Shown here piece after piece: positions 43,701 to 55,496 of a DNA stretch of 64,000 nt; the first letter of the stretch is position 1; each line of letters opens with the position of its first letter. This DNA comes from Sorex araneus (lineage: Eukaryota > Chordata > Mammalia > Eulipotyphla > Soricidae). The position numbers and the translations under genes were made by a program. The notes below the pieces were generated by a model that made no database searches, was not told the origin of the DNA, and worked only from the letters and a program-made list of their open reading frames with translations. The stretch covers positions 51,361,998 through 51,425,997 of the forward strand of contig NC_073307.1 of assembly GCF_027595985.1 (NCBI RefSeq), written 5' to 3'.

Positions 43701-43711
43701 AGGCATATTTT

Positions 43712-43893
43712 ATTATTTTATTTTATTTTTGGTTTTGGTCCACCTGCAGTGATGCTCAGGGGTTACTCCTATCTTTGCACTCAAGAGTTATTCCTGGTGA
43801 TGCTCAAGGGACTGAATAGGATGCCTGGGATCGAACCTGGGTCAGTTGAGTGCAAGGCAAGCGCCCGACCCATGGTATTATCTCTCCAGCCCT
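43712..43893 (-). mobile_element. SOR-type tRNA-derived SINE
   Basis: Antisense: CCACCTGCAGTGATGCTCAG through TATTATCTCTCCAGCCC. Moderately diverged. Confidence 0.9.
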
Positions 43894-43985
43894 ATTATTG
43901 CATTTTAACCTCACAATCCCTAAGAAATTTGTAAGGTCAATAAAATGTGAAAGCTGAGGTGTGTCAAGGTTAGGCTGTGTTTCTA

Positions 43986-44915
43986 GCTACAGACACGGCA
44001 GAGTGTCTTCATGGCAGAGTGGAAACTTGCTAATTTTCTGCTTTGAACTGCAGTACTTTTTGGCTTCAAAATGCAGGCATTTGCCAATGTATATTGGATT
44101 CAATAGGTAACTGTAGACACTGCCTAATGCTCTCAATGGGTGATTATATTGCTTATTTATAAGGAAATTTATCTCTAAATTTCCCCTACAATCTCTCCTC
44201 TCTTTATGCTGTCTTTGTACCTCCCAGCTGAGGGAGATAGTATGATTTGAAGAGTATCCTTGTTGAAGATTACCAGGCCTTCGAGTATCAATCTTATTTT
44301 TGTCCATCTTGATACCAAATGGCCTCTTCCGTCTTTCATTTGTGACTTATTATTTATCATGGTCAGATCCTGGGCTTGTTAAAATTTGATGCATTTCCTT
44401 TGATAATTATGCTAAAATTATGGTTCAAAGAATTGAAGACGTCAAGGCAGTAAGTAGCATGAGAAAAAATTATTATTTAATTAGAGGAATCCCTTTTCCA
44501 TTGTTATTTTATTTTCAAGTTCTGTGGAAATAGGATCCCTGCTGTTTGCAGTTTCTGGCTATCTTTATTCCCCTCATTAGTAATTCCCTTTTACCCCACT
44601 CCTTCTAATCACCTCCCAGTGCTTCGTATTTGGGAACCTTTATTATATATTTCCTTGTGGGCTATGAGGTGACCAGTAGACCCAGGTGAAGGTTAGCTAG
44701 AATCAGCCAAGGTCAGAGGCTACCTCCTGAATATCATGGCTGCATCACATAGAGGTTGCTGCAACTGTTACACTTCCGTGTCAGAGGTCACAGAGAATTT
44801 CCATAAATTGGACAGCTAATGTGCCAAATGAGATTAGAGAGGCTTCATGTGATCACAGCCAGATTAAAATATCTGATGCTAATTTCCTACTACAAGCTTG
44901 AGGCAGATAGTTAAT
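43986..44915. other. Non-repetitive block
   Basis: No transposon recognised. No frame with a recognisable domain; the 106-codon minus-strand frame at 43987-44307 is unassigned. Confidence 0.4.

Positions 44916-44917
<2 letters not shown>

Positions 44918-44980
<63 letters not shown>
44918..44980. repeat. (TG)n microsatellite
   Basis: About 30 uninterrupted TG units. Confidence 0.97.
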
Positions 44981-44984
<4 letters not shown>

Positions 44985-45915
44985 TATGGACTCACAGGGA
45001 GGAAGCAGAAACTGACTTTTAACTACACAGATAAAGCATGCAGGGCTTCTAATAGAGAAAAAAGGAGATGCTTAAATTTGCAGAATTTTGCTGCCACGTT
45101 GGAGACTTCCCTCCTCACATTTCCTCCATTCCCCGTTGACTCTTACTCTAATTGTTACCCTAAAACACATTTTTCACTTAAATCAATTTTGCAGCTTGCA
45201 TTTATGTATTTAGATGTCAAGGCGTTCTTCATGTTACTTTGTTGTAAAATAGAAAACTAAGAAGGACCAAAGAGCATCGCAAATGGAGGGCTGTTTACAA
45301 ATTTAATCTCTAACTACTTATCCATATACACATTTTTCTTTTAAACCTTGACCCGAGCCAACCCCATTCAGAAAAATGCATTTTAAACCATCCATCTTGG
45401 AATTGATACAAAAGCATTGGCTCTGCTCACTTATATTTGAAAATAAAGCAACATTAATATTTTAAGGGAATGGTAAGAAGAAGACTTAAGAAAGAAGAGC
45501 TGCCCGCTCTCCCTGGCCTCTGGTTACCCAATACTGCCGAGAACACAAAGTCAACCTGAGTCCTCTGTCTTCAGAACATGCCAAGAAACACCCAGATAGA
45601 AATACAATTTCAAAAAAGAAGTAAACGCAGGCCATTGAAATATTTCATGGCTGTTTTTGAATAGGACATAAATATAAATCCATTCCAAGGTATTTAATGA
45701 TTGGCTACTTGGTGCCACACAAAACCTGTGAAAAGAACCCTAGGAAGACTTAGAGGGTTTCTGGAGAAAGCCTGTAAAATCTTGCTGGAGAGACAGTGTT
45801 CCTCAGACATTGTAAGACACATCCTAAAAGAAACATGATGATGAAGAAGGACTAGAGAGCCAGAGAAGAAAACAAAAGGAGCTGGAAGAGCCCAAGTTTC
45901 TTTTTTTCTTTTTGC
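44981..45915. other. Non-repetitive block, candidate conserved non-coding DNA
   Basis: About 0.9 kb with no recognisable transposon and complex composition. No coding frame of note. Could hold regulatory sequence; unproven. Confidence 0.4.
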
Positions 45916-45924
45916 GAGGGTGAT

Positions 45925-46645
45925 GGATTTTTTTTTTTATTTAATCACTGTGAGATAGACCCTTACAAATCTGTTCACGATTAGGTTTCAGTCATATAGT
46001 TTTCCAACACCTATCCCTCCACCAGTGTGCGTTTCCCAGCACCACTGTCCCTAGTTTCGCTCCCATCACCCCCCACCGCATCCCCTGCCTGCCTCTATGG
46101 GAGTTGTTTTCCTTTTCTCTCTCTTTCTCTTTCTCTTGCTCTCCTTTTGGGCACATATACTGGAAGGCTATCAGGAATGTCCCTTTACCGACTTTTAACA
46201 CTCAGTTCTTGTCCAGTGTGATCATTACCAGCTATTGTCCTCTGGGTCCCTTCTCTATCTTACCTACCCTATGCCCCTCACATACTTGTGGTTGATTCCA
46301 ACCATTGACCAGTCCTCCTAGCCCCTGTTTTCCCTGGCCATGGATAATAGTTTTCTACTATATATTACATATAGTATCTATGATATATTGCATACAGTAA
46401 ATGCATATATAAATATAAGTATGGAATATAGAAATATATATAGGAGTATATATATTTATATACCACAAATGAATGCAGCCATTCTATGTCTGTCCATCTT
46501 CTTCTGACTCATTTCACTCAGCATGATATTCTCCATGTTTATCAATTTATAGGCAAATTTCAGGACTTCATTTTTCCTAACAGTTGCGTAGTATTCCATT
46601 GTATAGATGTGTCACAGTTTCTTTATCTATTTGTTTGTTCTCTGA
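45925..46645 (-). mobile_element. Shrew L1 3' end (ORF2 tail plus 3' UTR)
   Basis: Antisense: ATCACTGTGAGATAGACCCT through the 3' UTR to the ORF2 tail (GTAGTATTCCATTGTATAGA). An AT-rich expansion lies at 46355-46465. Confidence 0.9.
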
Positions 46646-46689
46646 GCCCAAGTTTCTTGGAGAATGAAGTTCTAGGCTGGCTTTGGAGG

Positions 46690-46868
46690 GAGGAGTGTGA
46701 ATTTTGGTTGGTAGGACCACACAGGCAGTACTCACGGCTTACTCCTGGTATTAAGCTCAGGTATTACTCCTTGTGGAGCTTGGGGGATCATATGGGGTGC
46801 CAGAGATTGAACTTGGGTCAGCTGCATGCAAGGCAAGTGCCCTACCTGCTGTACTATGGTTCTGGCCC
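46690..46868 (-). mobile_element. SOR-type tRNA-derived SINE
   Basis: Antisense: ACCACACAGGCAGTACTCAC through TACTATGGTTCTGGCCCC. Confidence 0.9.
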
Positions 46869-46909
46869 CTGAGAAGAGTGTTATTTGGATAAGAAAGGAA
46901 GGAACTCCA

Positions 46910-47158
46910 AGCCCGAGAGATAGTACAGTGTATAGGGCAATTCCTTGCACAGGGCTGACACTGGTTCCATCCCCAGTATCACATATGGTCACCCAAGTAC
47001 TTCCAGGAGTGATCTGGGAGTGCAAAGCCAGGAGTAGCTCCTGAGTACCCAGTTGGTGTGGCACCAAACTGCAGGTAAATAGAGAGAGAGACAGACAGAC
47101 AGAGACAGAGAGAGACAGTGACAGAGAGATACAGAGAGACATAAAGAGACAGAGAGAA
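46910..47158 (+). mobile_element. SOR SINE followed by AGAC/AGAG repeat
   Basis: Sense copy to about 47075 (GAGAGATAGTACAGTGTATA through GTGTGGCACCAAACTGC), then an (AGAC)n/(AGAG)n purine-rich repeat at 47078-47158 in the A-tail position. Confidence 0.9.
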
Positions 47159-47381
47159 CTTAGTGACACACTAACTTGGCTAAAAAAGCACAAGGGCTGC
47201 TTATGGGTGATGTGTATAAAACTGGTTTATTCCCATTGTCATGAGCATTCATCAGAGGATGTAGAAACTCCCACTTCCTGCTGTGACTTCGAGTTCAGTA
47301 TTCTCCAATGAACATTAAGTTCATCTACAAAGTGAGAGCAATAGTTTGCTAGGTTCTTCCCAATTCTAAAACAGTAGGTCT
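47159..47381. other. Unique sequence
   Basis: Nothing recognised. Confidence 0.35.
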
Positions 47382-47550
47382 TGGGCCAGAGAGATAGTAA
47401 ATGGATTGAGATTCTTGCCTTGCATAGGTCCAACTTTAGTTCAATGCTCAGCAACACATATGAACCCCTGAGTACCTCAAGGGGTTACTACTGAGTACAG
47501 TACTATGGGATAGCCCTTGAGCACCACTGGGTTTGGCCACAAAAGAAAAA
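47382..47550 (+). mobile_element. SOR-type tRNA-derived SINE
   Basis: Sense copy: GGGCCAGAGAGATAGTAAAT, AGTTCAATGCTCAGCAACAC, GGGTTTGGCCACAAAAG. Diverged. Confidence 0.85.
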
Positions 47551-47559
47551 CCTCACTGG

Positions 47560-47690
47560 GTCTTGCAGTTTAGCAGTCTGGTTTGGGGCCTGGGATTCTA
47601 GTCTTAGTTTTGACCAATCTTCGATGACCCATCTCTTAATCACGGAGCACTTCAGTCACTTACCTATAAAATAAAGACAATAACCTCATG
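47560..47690 (+). repeat. Probable MIR relic
   Basis: CAGTCACTTACCTATAAAAT, then AAAGACAATAACCTCATGAG, follow the MIR 5' half. Confidence 0.55.
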
Positions 47691-47828
47691 AGAATGGTTG
47701 AAAGCTTGCTTTGCAGGCTGCCAACACTCGTTCGAGTCCTGGCCCCAGAAAGGTTCCCCCAATCCTCAAGAGTGATCTTGGAGCCAGGAGTAAGCCCTGA
47801 GCATCTATGGATGTGACCCTAATAATAA
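47691..47828 (+). mobile_element. Truncated SOR-type SINE
   Basis: Sense: TTGCTTTGCAGGCTGCCAAC, CGTTCGAGTCCTGGCC, then GGAGCCAGGAGTAAGCCC and GGATGTGACCC. Head incomplete. Confidence 0.8.
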
Positions 47829-47913
47829 TTGCAACAAAATCCCTACATCTTATGCTTTAGGGTTAGTGATTTGAACAGTTTAGTAGAGTTTGAAAATTCT
47901 ATACAGAATTTTT

Positions 47914-48094
47914 TTATGTTGTTTTTTTTTTGGGGGGGGGTCACACCCGGCGATACACAGGGATCACTCCTGGCTCTGCACTCAGGAATTTCCCTTGGCG
48001 GAGCTCAGGGGACCATATGGGATGCTGGGAATCAAACCCGGGTTGGCTGCATGCAAGGCAAATGCCCTACCCGCTGTGCTATTGCTCCAGCCCC
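47914..48094 (-). mobile_element. SOR SINE, young
   Basis: Near-consensus antisense copy: GGTCACACCCGGCGATACAC through GCTATTGCTCCAGCCC. CAGAATTTTT at 47904 and 48095 forms a target duplication of at least 10 bp. Confidence 0.97.
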
Positions 48095-48104
48095 CAGAAT
48101 TTTT

Positions 48105-49554
48105 ATTTTAAATGATGGTGGTCTGATTGGTGTAGATTACTATTATTTATTTTGAGCAAAGGATATCTGCTTTAGAAGTAAACTGGGGTAAAATGCAAGT
48201 GATGATTTCTAAGCATTTTCCTGTTCTAGGGGCTCAGATCTCACTCAGCGGGAGAAGGGCTTGCCTGCATGCCAAGTTGCGCTCTATAGGATTCAGTTTC
48301 CATGTTGCTTGCCAAGAATGTCTCAACCTCCTTACTGCACTGGCACAAAAGGAGAGGTATTGGTTTGTATTTACTATTCAATATTGACGACTGATTGATA
48401 GATAATGATTACTTGTAGGCTGATGGCGAGGGCATTTTTGTAAATTATGAAGACCTTGCTTGCCAGGATGAGGAATCTGGCATTCATCCATAAAAAGAGG
48501 TTCATGAGAGATTTATAGCAGGAGGTCTCAAAAAGGAAGTGAGCTTTTTGGAAGATGAAGTTGGATGCAGGTTCCAAGGGCTGGACGGGAGGAGAAAGGT
48601 AAGATTGGGTCTGGAAGGACAATGTTTCATTAGTATATGGTACAAAGAGAGCCTGAGGGATTCTGCAGTTGTGGGGAGACAATACATATTCCTGATACTG
48701 AGTCTCAGCACTCAGGTGGTTGTGGTGCGGGGGGACAGGTGCAGAGAGGCAGGTGTAGAAGAGTATTGAGGTTAACTCAGACAGGATTGTGGAGGAAGCA
48801 AGTTGAACTAGGAAGCCACACGGCACCCCACAAGCAAGGGGCTGAATTCCAGCCCTTTGGCCTCTAATTCTTTGCACACACTCTATTTGAAACATTCCAT
48901 AGGCTGACTCAGAATGTAGGTGCTCCTGTTAACTGAAATGCTACCTGGTTGAGTTAGTAGACCGATTATCAACTGAGGAAATGAAACCCAGCAATTTTTG
49001 GAGGTGAAGGGCAGACAGATGACAGCCAGGAAGTCAAGGAAAACAGAAAAGGGCACTGAGAGGGCTTCCTGTCCCAGACAGGTACCGGGAGAGAACCTAA
49101 GGGCACTTCTCATCTTGCTCTCCCAGATCTGTCCCTGGTCTCGCGAGATCCTCTGCTTCTGGCGAGATCCTCTGCTTCTCGCTATCTCCCTCTCCTCCTT
49201 GGACCTTGAGTGCTTTCTGTCTTGGTCTCTGTTTCTGTCTCTGTCTCTGTCTCTCTCTTCTGTCAACCAGGTGGTTTTTGAATGTTGCAGGAACAAGGAA
49301 CCATTGGAAGGATAGTGGAGACGCAGCTGATGTTATTGCAGCAGCTCACTGCAGCAAGAGACATGGTGCCGATGGCAGACGCAGACCCTGGTTCCATCTC
49401 TGGCACCGCTTGGATTGACCCCTTAGGCAGGGGGAAACCCCAAACACTGCAGGATGTGTCCACACCCTCCATCCTGATATTGGTGCATCTGGATGAGATT
49501 TCCTTTCTGCTCTGCTTTCTTGCCTTTTGATTCCTGCTTCATTTCCTTGCCCAA
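48105..49554. other. Largely unique sequence
   Basis: No gene recognised, although 173- and 137-codon minus-strand frames cross it. Contains a CT-rich stretch at 49220-49260 and a weak sense SOR-like scrap near 49385-49460 (GACCCTGGTTCCATCTCTGG). Confidence 0.4.
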
Positions 49555-49690
49555 ATTTCTGGGATGCTCCTAGCAGAAGCTCAGGGCTACCCTCAGCTCA
49601 GTATTTGGGGGGTGGTTTCAGGTAGTACTTGGGTGCCTGGACCTGAACCAGGGGCTCCTGCAAGCACAGCTAATCCTCTAGCCTTTTGAA
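49555..49690 (-). mobile_element. Degraded SOR-type SINE
   Basis: Antisense traces: GAAGCTCAGGGCTACCCTCA, GGTAGTACTTGGGTGCC, CTAATCCTCTAGCC. Confidence 0.5.
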
Positions 49691-49869
49691 ATAGCTCCTT
49701 GAACCTCCTTTTTTTTTTGCCATTTTCTTCAAGGCCAGGAATTGAGTGGTACCGTTCCAAAGGTCGATTTTCTTCCTGAGTCAGGGTAAAATTTCTCTTA
49801 TTTGCAGCTAAGAACCTTAACAAGCATAAGTACTCATGATAACCCGGGAAGGTCATTTCCCTAGGTGGC

Positions 49870-49985
49870 TAGGGAGAGATAAGCAAACACACTCAGAGAG
49901 GTTGAGCAACTCGCCCAAGAGCACAGAGCTAGAGTGACAGCACAAGTGAGTCCCGCTGCCTTTCCCACACAGGCCATTAACTAAG
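49870..49985 (+). repeat. MIR element
   Basis: CTCAGAGAGGTTGAGCAACT, CGCCCAAGAGCACAGAGCTA, GTGACAGCACAAG closely follow the MIR core. Confidence 0.85.
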
Positions 49986-50257
49986 GGGGTGAGACCCCTG
50001 AACCCTTAAAAGCCCTGAGGTCATCATTACATCACTTCATGCCATGAAAAAATGTGGCTCTTTTGACCTCAAGGTCTGGCTAAATAATAACCATGTTTAT
50101 TTTTAAAAATGCAAATTGCAAGGAACAAAAACTAGACCTATTTTTAAAGATTTAAAAAAGCCCTACGGTTAGAGATGGATCCTTCTAACACTTAAAAATA
50201 AATAATTTATCTGGGCAGTTCACTTACGCAGATTTGTTTGGTTTACGTGATTCTTTG
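49986..50257. other. Non-repetitive block
   Basis: AT-rich with a CTATTTTTAAAG MEF2-like core near 50135 and GAGGTCATCATTACATCACT near 50018. Candidate regulatory sequence by composition only. Confidence 0.35.
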
Positions 50258-50410
50258 TGAGGGGTTGGGGCACACCTGGCAGTGCCCAGGGCTTACCTCT
50301 GGCTCTGCACTCAGAAGTTACTCCTGGCAGTGCTCAAGTGGACCATGTGGGATGTCGGGGATTAAACCTGGGTTAACTGTGTGCAAGGCAAGCGCCCTAC
50401 CCCTGGCAGA
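50258..50410 (-). mobile_element. SOR-type tRNA-derived SINE
   Basis: Antisense: GGGGCACACCTGGCAGTGCC through GCAAGCGCCCTACCCC. Head truncated. Confidence 0.9.
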
Positions 50411-50589
50411 TTATTAAATTTTTTTGGTGTAGGAAGGCTCCCAAGTGGCTGCCCAGGGGTCCCCAGGGCTGTGTCCAGTGATGTGAAGGGCCGGGATGGA
50501 ATCTGGGTGCAGCTCATGCCAGGAATGTGCTCCTGCTGCTGAATTATCTGTTGGCTCCTAGGCTGAGCAACTTGAAATGCAGGTGTTCC

Positions 50590-50757
50590 CGAATCTTTGC
50601 ATTTCTTCTGTTTCTCCTCCTTTTCCTTCTCCTTCTCATTTACCAGCTCCTCCTCTTTTTCCTCCCTTTTCTCCTGATTTGTGTTTATTACCTCCTCTTC
50701 TTCCTTCTCCTTTTCTTTCTCCCCCTTCCCTACCCCATTTCCTTCTCCTCTTTCCTC
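50590..50757. repeat. Pyrimidine-rich (TTCCTCC)n tract
   Basis: Irregular CT-rich tract on the A-tail side of the next SINE. It produces Leu/Pro/Phe frames on the plus strand and Glu/Lys frames on the minus strand. Confidence 0.85.
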
Positions 50758-50877
50758 CTTTTCGGGCCACATCCAGTAGTTCTCAGGGGCTCCTGTGGGT
50801 GCAGTAATAGGAGGAGGATGTGGTGCTGGGGATCAAACCAGAATCCCCCTGGACAGCAGCCCTTCCAGCCTCTGTTT
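50758..50877 (-). mobile_element. SOR-type SINE, diverged
   Basis: Antisense: GGGCCACATCCAGTAGTTCT through CCCTTCCAGCCTCTG with a shortened middle. Confidence 0.75.
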
Positions 50878-50917
50878 AAAATAATTTTTTTGAGTGATGT
50901 AAATATTTAAATTTTAT

Positions 50918-51092
50918 TAAAATTTTTTTTTGCCTTTTTGGGTCACACCTGGAGATGCTCAGGGGTCACTCCTGGCTCTGCAATCAGGAAGGGGGTCAGG
51001 GGAACCATACTGGACCCTGGGGATTAAACCCAGGTCAATAACCTGCAAGGCAAGGCAAATGCCCTCCCCACTGTACTATCACTCTGGCCCAG
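50918..51092 (-). mobile_element. SOR-type tRNA-derived SINE
   Basis: Antisense: GGGTCACACCTGGAGATGCT through CTATCACTCTGGCCCA. Small deletion in the middle and a duplicated CAAGG in the head. Confidence 0.94.
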
Positions 51093-51775
51093 ACACCGGC
51101 CCTTTTAACTATTTCCCCGGCACCCCACTCCCAACCCCCGGGACCCAACTCATGAATTTCTGAAGGGAACTGTGAGTTTTTCTCAGCAGCTGGCCTGGGG
51201 TCCTTCCAGAACAGGAAGTTGGGTATCTTGGCCTGAAGGCAGGGGTGCGTGCCTTGGTGGCCACCCCCACAGCCTGGGCGCCTGTCATCCACGTGTCTGT
51301 GCTCTGGCCCGGCTGGATGCATGTGTCATGTTTCCAGAGCCCTCTGATGGCGATTATGACCGATTACATGAGATACCATGCTCCCTAATCATATCAGTTA
51401 CATGCCCGAGAACCGCGGTGACAAGGATTTGAAGGGCGATCACAGCTGTGTAATAATAATAATAATAAAAAAAAACATGGGTGGAAGGGTGGCGGAAATC
51501 AGATGAAGCTGACAGCCAGCAGGCAGAGCACACGTCTGCCTGCTAACTGAGGCTCTGCCTCCCCACCCCAACACAATGCCCCTCACCATGCCCCCACCCC
51601 CGTCCGCCTCATCTCTGGCATCTGCAGTATGTGGAGTTGGGCAGGTGTGACTCAGACCTTTGGCGGATTTATTTCTGAGTTCCTGCTTCCTGGTCTGGGA
51701 AACAAACCATGTCACCGGGGTCAATTTGGAGCCAGAATCAATCCTGATACCCGGAACCAAAGCAAAGCATTCTCT
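51093..51775. other. Unique, comparatively GC-rich sequence
   Basis: No repeat recognised except (TAA)n at 51450-51467. No supported gene; 95- and 106-codon minus-strand frames are unassigned. Confidence 0.4.
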
Positions 51776-51926
51776 GGGGCCTCGAGCTAGATAGTACAGC
51801 TGGGAGGGTCTTGTATGCAGCAGACCTGGGTTTGATCCCTGGCACCCTCTACGGTCTCCTGAGCACCACCAGGAGTGACTCAGAATCCAGAGAAAAAGCC
51901 CTGAGCGCTAAACAAACAAACAAAAT
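51776..51926 (+). mobile_element. SOR-type tRNA-derived SINE
   Basis: Sense copy: GCTAGATAGTACAGCTGGGA, GGTTTGATCCCTGGCACC, GAGCACCACCAGGAGTGACT and an (AAAC)n tail. The 3' body is shortened. Confidence 0.88.
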
Positions 51927-52324
51927 AGGAAGGCGTTTCTACTCTTCCCAGACCCCAGCTTTTCTCTGAAGCGCCCCCCAGCCCCTCCAACTCCCAGCTC
52001 AAGATACCTTCTCTCTATTCTGCCACTCCTCGTTTAGTCTGGCTTCAAAGAGAAAGCCAATTGTCTTGAATGAGAATCAAGGTGGTACTTGAAGTCCTGG
52101 GTGATGAAAATTATTAAATAATTAAAGCAAAGGTGACTTTTGTGTCAGGCTGGAGATCAGGGGCAGTGGGGGGTGGGTGGGTGGAGTCTTGATTTAAAGC
52201 AGTGTTGGCCCAGCAAGATAAGTCCGGTTGTGGTTGGGGTAAGAATATTCCGTAACCTTCCATGCCTTCTCTACTCTGGGCATACTGGCTTCTTGCTGTT
52301 CTTTTCTCTTTTAATTTTTCTATT
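51927..52324. other. Unique sequence
   Basis: Nothing recognised. Confidence 0.35.
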
Positions 52325-52445
52325 TTCATTTTTGAGGGGCTACAGGCTGGGGATATCTTGGGGAACCTTGCTGTGTTAGTTGGGGATTGAACCAGCATTT
52401 CTGAATGCAAAGCAAGGGCTTTAACCTTTCTGCTATTTCTCTGAC
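52325..52445 (-). mobile_element. Degraded SOR-type SINE
   Basis: Antisense traces: GGGGATTGAACCAGCATTTC, GAATGCAAAGCAAGGGC, GCTATTTCTCTGAC. Confidence 0.6.
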
Positions 52446-52639
52446 TTCTTCTTGAACAGACTAAGTTGCTCTTTTTTTTTTCTTCTTCTTCTTTGGGCCT
52501 TGGGATCTTCTATTTTGATAAAGCTCCCCCTCTGATATTTCCCTGGACTGTTCTTCTCAGGCAAGCAGCAGACTGTTCAATTGTTCCTTTCTGGACAGGC
52601 TTATTCTCACTGTCCTAACTGCAAAATTGCTCCCTCCTG

Positions 52640-52890
52640 CCAATTTTATCTGCAAGTTCCCTCATTTTTTTTTTTCATTTCTTTATGAGACCTATGCCTC
52701 TCTGGCCTTTGTTCATCTATTGATGTTTTTGGTCTTATTGTTAATCTCCTCCATCCAAATCTAAGCCCCACGAAGACAACATTTTAGGTTTGTTCCCTGC
52801 ATAATCCCCAATCCTCAGAACAGTATCTAGCACAGAAAAGAAAGCCATAAACAGTTGATGGAGGAATAAACGAGTGAATGAACCAAGTTC
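52640..52890 (+). repeat. L2 3' end relic
   Basis: GCCCCACGAAGACAACATTT, CAGTATCTAGCACAGAAAAG and GAATAAACGAGTGAATGAAC follow the L2 3' terminal order (gene-desert-type relic, old). Confidence 0.6.
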
Positions 52891-53535
52891 AGAGCTTAAA
52901 TGTTTCCATCTTTGCTGAGATTAGAACCTGCTTTCAGAAATGCATGAGATAAAGCAGGACCCTGCCCCTCCCTGCTTCTCTCTAACTCTTACTCCCTAAA
53001 ACGACAAATTTAAATGCAGGTTAAAAATTGTTTCTTCAAACAGCAGAATAAAATGAATGCTTTCAATGGGAAGTCGTGAAAGGAACCTCTGTATTTGTTG
53101 GATTTCTCTCTCCACAGAGTGTGGAATGTTTATCAGAGGGCATATGCGGCTTGTATTTGGTGCTGAAATATGTCCCCGGAGACACCCGTCACCGCCTGTG
53201 CTTTGCTGGCCTGCAGATCTGGTTTATAGCATTTAGCTGAAGTTGACATATCCTCGGTGCTGTGAGACCAAGTGACAGATTCCGATGATGGAGACTCAAT
53301 TGTGCACACGAGCCTGGCTGTTTCCAGCTGTCCACATGCACTGGAAGCATTGTTTGGCAAACCCTTGGCGCTTTCCCCTGTCCCAAGAGGCAAGTATGTA
53401 AGAAGGTTCATAGTAGTGACGTTCAGACTTTCAATTCTCTCCTTTCTCTTCTCTTTGTTCTCTCTGGACAAGCTGTAAGTGTGCTCCAACAACTTAATCT
53501 TGATGCTAAAACTTCCTGTCTCCAATATCTCTTTA
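52891..53535. other. Non-repetitive block, candidate conserved non-coding DNA
   Basis: About 0.6 kb without a transposon and complex in composition. A 130-codon minus-strand frame (53133-53525) has no recognisable domain; I do not call it a gene. Confidence 0.4.
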
Positions 53536-53539
53536 ATTT

Positions 53540-53708
53540 AATTTGGGAATGTGGGGACAGACCTAGAGATGCTCAGGGGCCGTTCCTGACTCTGTATTCA
53601 GGATTGATTCCTGGTGGTGTTGGAGGAAATAATAGAAGGTACTGAGGGATCGAATCAGGGTCAGTTGCATGTAAGGCAAACACCTTTACCCCCATACTCT
53701 CTCTGTGT
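53540..53708 (-). mobile_element. SOR-type tRNA-derived SINE, diverged
   Basis: Antisense: GACAGACCTAGAGATGCTCA, GATCGAATCAGGGTCAGTTG, GCATGTAAGGCAAACACC. Confidence 0.85.
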
Positions 53709-53969
53709 TCTCCAGTTTCTTAAATCAGAGATTCTGTTCACTTATGTAATGCTGTGAGAGCTGGTCAATATTCCTTCTCCCTTTCCCAAAGCTCTTCCTG
53801 TCATAAGTTATTTGTTATCCAAAGCCAGACACACAGAGAAAAGTTATTATTTACATGCAAATATGTAAACAAAACAAAAGAAAAATTCAAGGCAGATGAA
53901 TATGTCAAATCATAGGCATCATTTGAGTGGGTTTGAAGGAAAGACAGGGCTAGAAGGGGAATGTTTGGG

Positions 53970-54388
<419 letters not shown>

Positions 54389-54754
54389 ATGTTTGAGCCA
54401 GGCAGTGGAGGGCATAGGCATGAAGGCAAAATGTCCAATGAGCATCTTAAATCCATGGGCTGTGTGGCTAGAGGCATTTCAGATTCAGGCGGTTGAACTA
54501 AATGGTAACGAGGAGAAAACGTGGGTGAGAGGTGATGTTTAGGGGTTTGCCACTGGAGCCCTAGCCATCAGAACAAAGGCTGCCAGGTTTCTGAGTTTAG
54601 GACTCTCAGACCATAGTCAAATTCTGGACAAATCAGGGAAACTGAGTCCACAAGTTAGATATCAGAGCAACCTGGTATGGGTGAGACTAGACAATGGTAG
54701 GGCCACACAGGTGGAGTATGGCCAGGTGTGTATCATAGGAATTCTTACCTCTAG
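54389..54754. other. Unique sequence
   Basis: Nothing recognised. Confidence 0.35.
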
Positions 54755-54767
54755 TAGCTGGAGAGAT

Positions 54768-55010
54768 GGACTGGAGTGATAGCACAGTAGATAGGGTGTT
54801 TGCCTTGCACGCGGCTGACCCAGGTTCGATTCCTCCTCTTGGAGAGCCCGGAAAGCTACTGAGAGTCTCTTGCCCTCATGGCAGAGCCTGGCAAACTACC
54901 TATGGCATATTCAATATGCTAAAAACAGTAACAACAAGTCTCACAATGGAGACTTTATTGGTGTCGCTCGAGCAAATTGATGAGCAAAAGGATGACAGTG
55001 ACAGTGACAG
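54768..55010 (+). mobile_element. RTE-tailed chimeric SINE inserted at the head of another SINE
   Basis: GGACTGGAGTGATAGCACAG head, GGCATATTCAATATGCTAAA body, CGCTCGAGCAAATTGATGAG tail, (CAGTGA)n end. Perfect 13-bp target duplication TAGCTGGAGAGAT at 54755-54767 and 55011-55023; the duplicated bases are the first bases of the downstream SOR SINE. Confidence 0.97.
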
Positions 55011-55185
55011 TAGCTGGAGAGATAGCATAGTAGGTAAGGCCATTGCTTTGCAAACAGCTTGCCCCAATTCCATCCCTGGCACAATGTTTGTTTTCTTGAG
55101 CACTTCCAGGAATGATCCTTGAGCACAGAGCCAGGAGTTAGCCCTGAGCACTACAGGGTATGCTCCAACCCTTCCCTGCCATGCA
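55011..55185 (+). mobile_element. SOR-type SINE, target of the chimeric insertion
   Basis: Sense copy: TAGCTGGAGAGATAGCATAG through GCACTACAGGGTATGC. Its first 13 bp are duplicated upstream of the chimeric SINE. Confidence 0.93.
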
Positions 55186-55221
55186 CACAAATTTATAAAA
55201 AAATATTATTTATTTGTATAT

Positions 55222-55409
55222 TTTGAATTTTGGGGGTTTTTTTGGGGGGGGGAAACATACTTGGTAGTGCTCAGGGTTTACTCCTGGCTCTGTGCTCAGG
55301 GGTTAGTCTTGGCAGAGTCAGGGGACCATATGGGGTACTAGAGATGAAACCTGGGTTGCCTTTGTGCAAGGCAAGCGCCCTACACACTGTAATTATTGCT
55401 CTGGTCCCA
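55222..55409 (-). mobile_element. SOR-type tRNA-derived SINE
   Basis: Antisense: ACATACTTGGTAGTGCTCAG through TTATTGCTCTGGTCCC. Confidence 0.9.
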
Positions 55410-55496
55410 GAATTTGTTATTTATTTATTTAAATTTTACAAGCAAATTTTATTTAAATATTACATTGGGACCTGGCATCAAAAAGTCAAATCCATG

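Larger units (their letters stand above)
43370..43985 (+). repeat. MIR relic split by younger sequence
   Basis: Left piece 43370-43432 (CCAGCATGCACTTTGCACAG, ATTATTTAATATAA) and right piece 43894-43985 (CATTTTAACCTCACAATCCC, GAAAGCTGAGG) together follow the MIR core order. About 460 bp of SINE sequence lies between. Confidence 0.6.

Noticed and set aside
48374..48895. 173-codon minus-strand frame
   Set aside because: Unique sequence but no family resemblance and no supporting splice signals. Not enough for a gene call.
53133..53525. Protein-coding gene of 130 codons on the minus strand
   Set aside because: No domain recognised and no gene context. Left unassigned.
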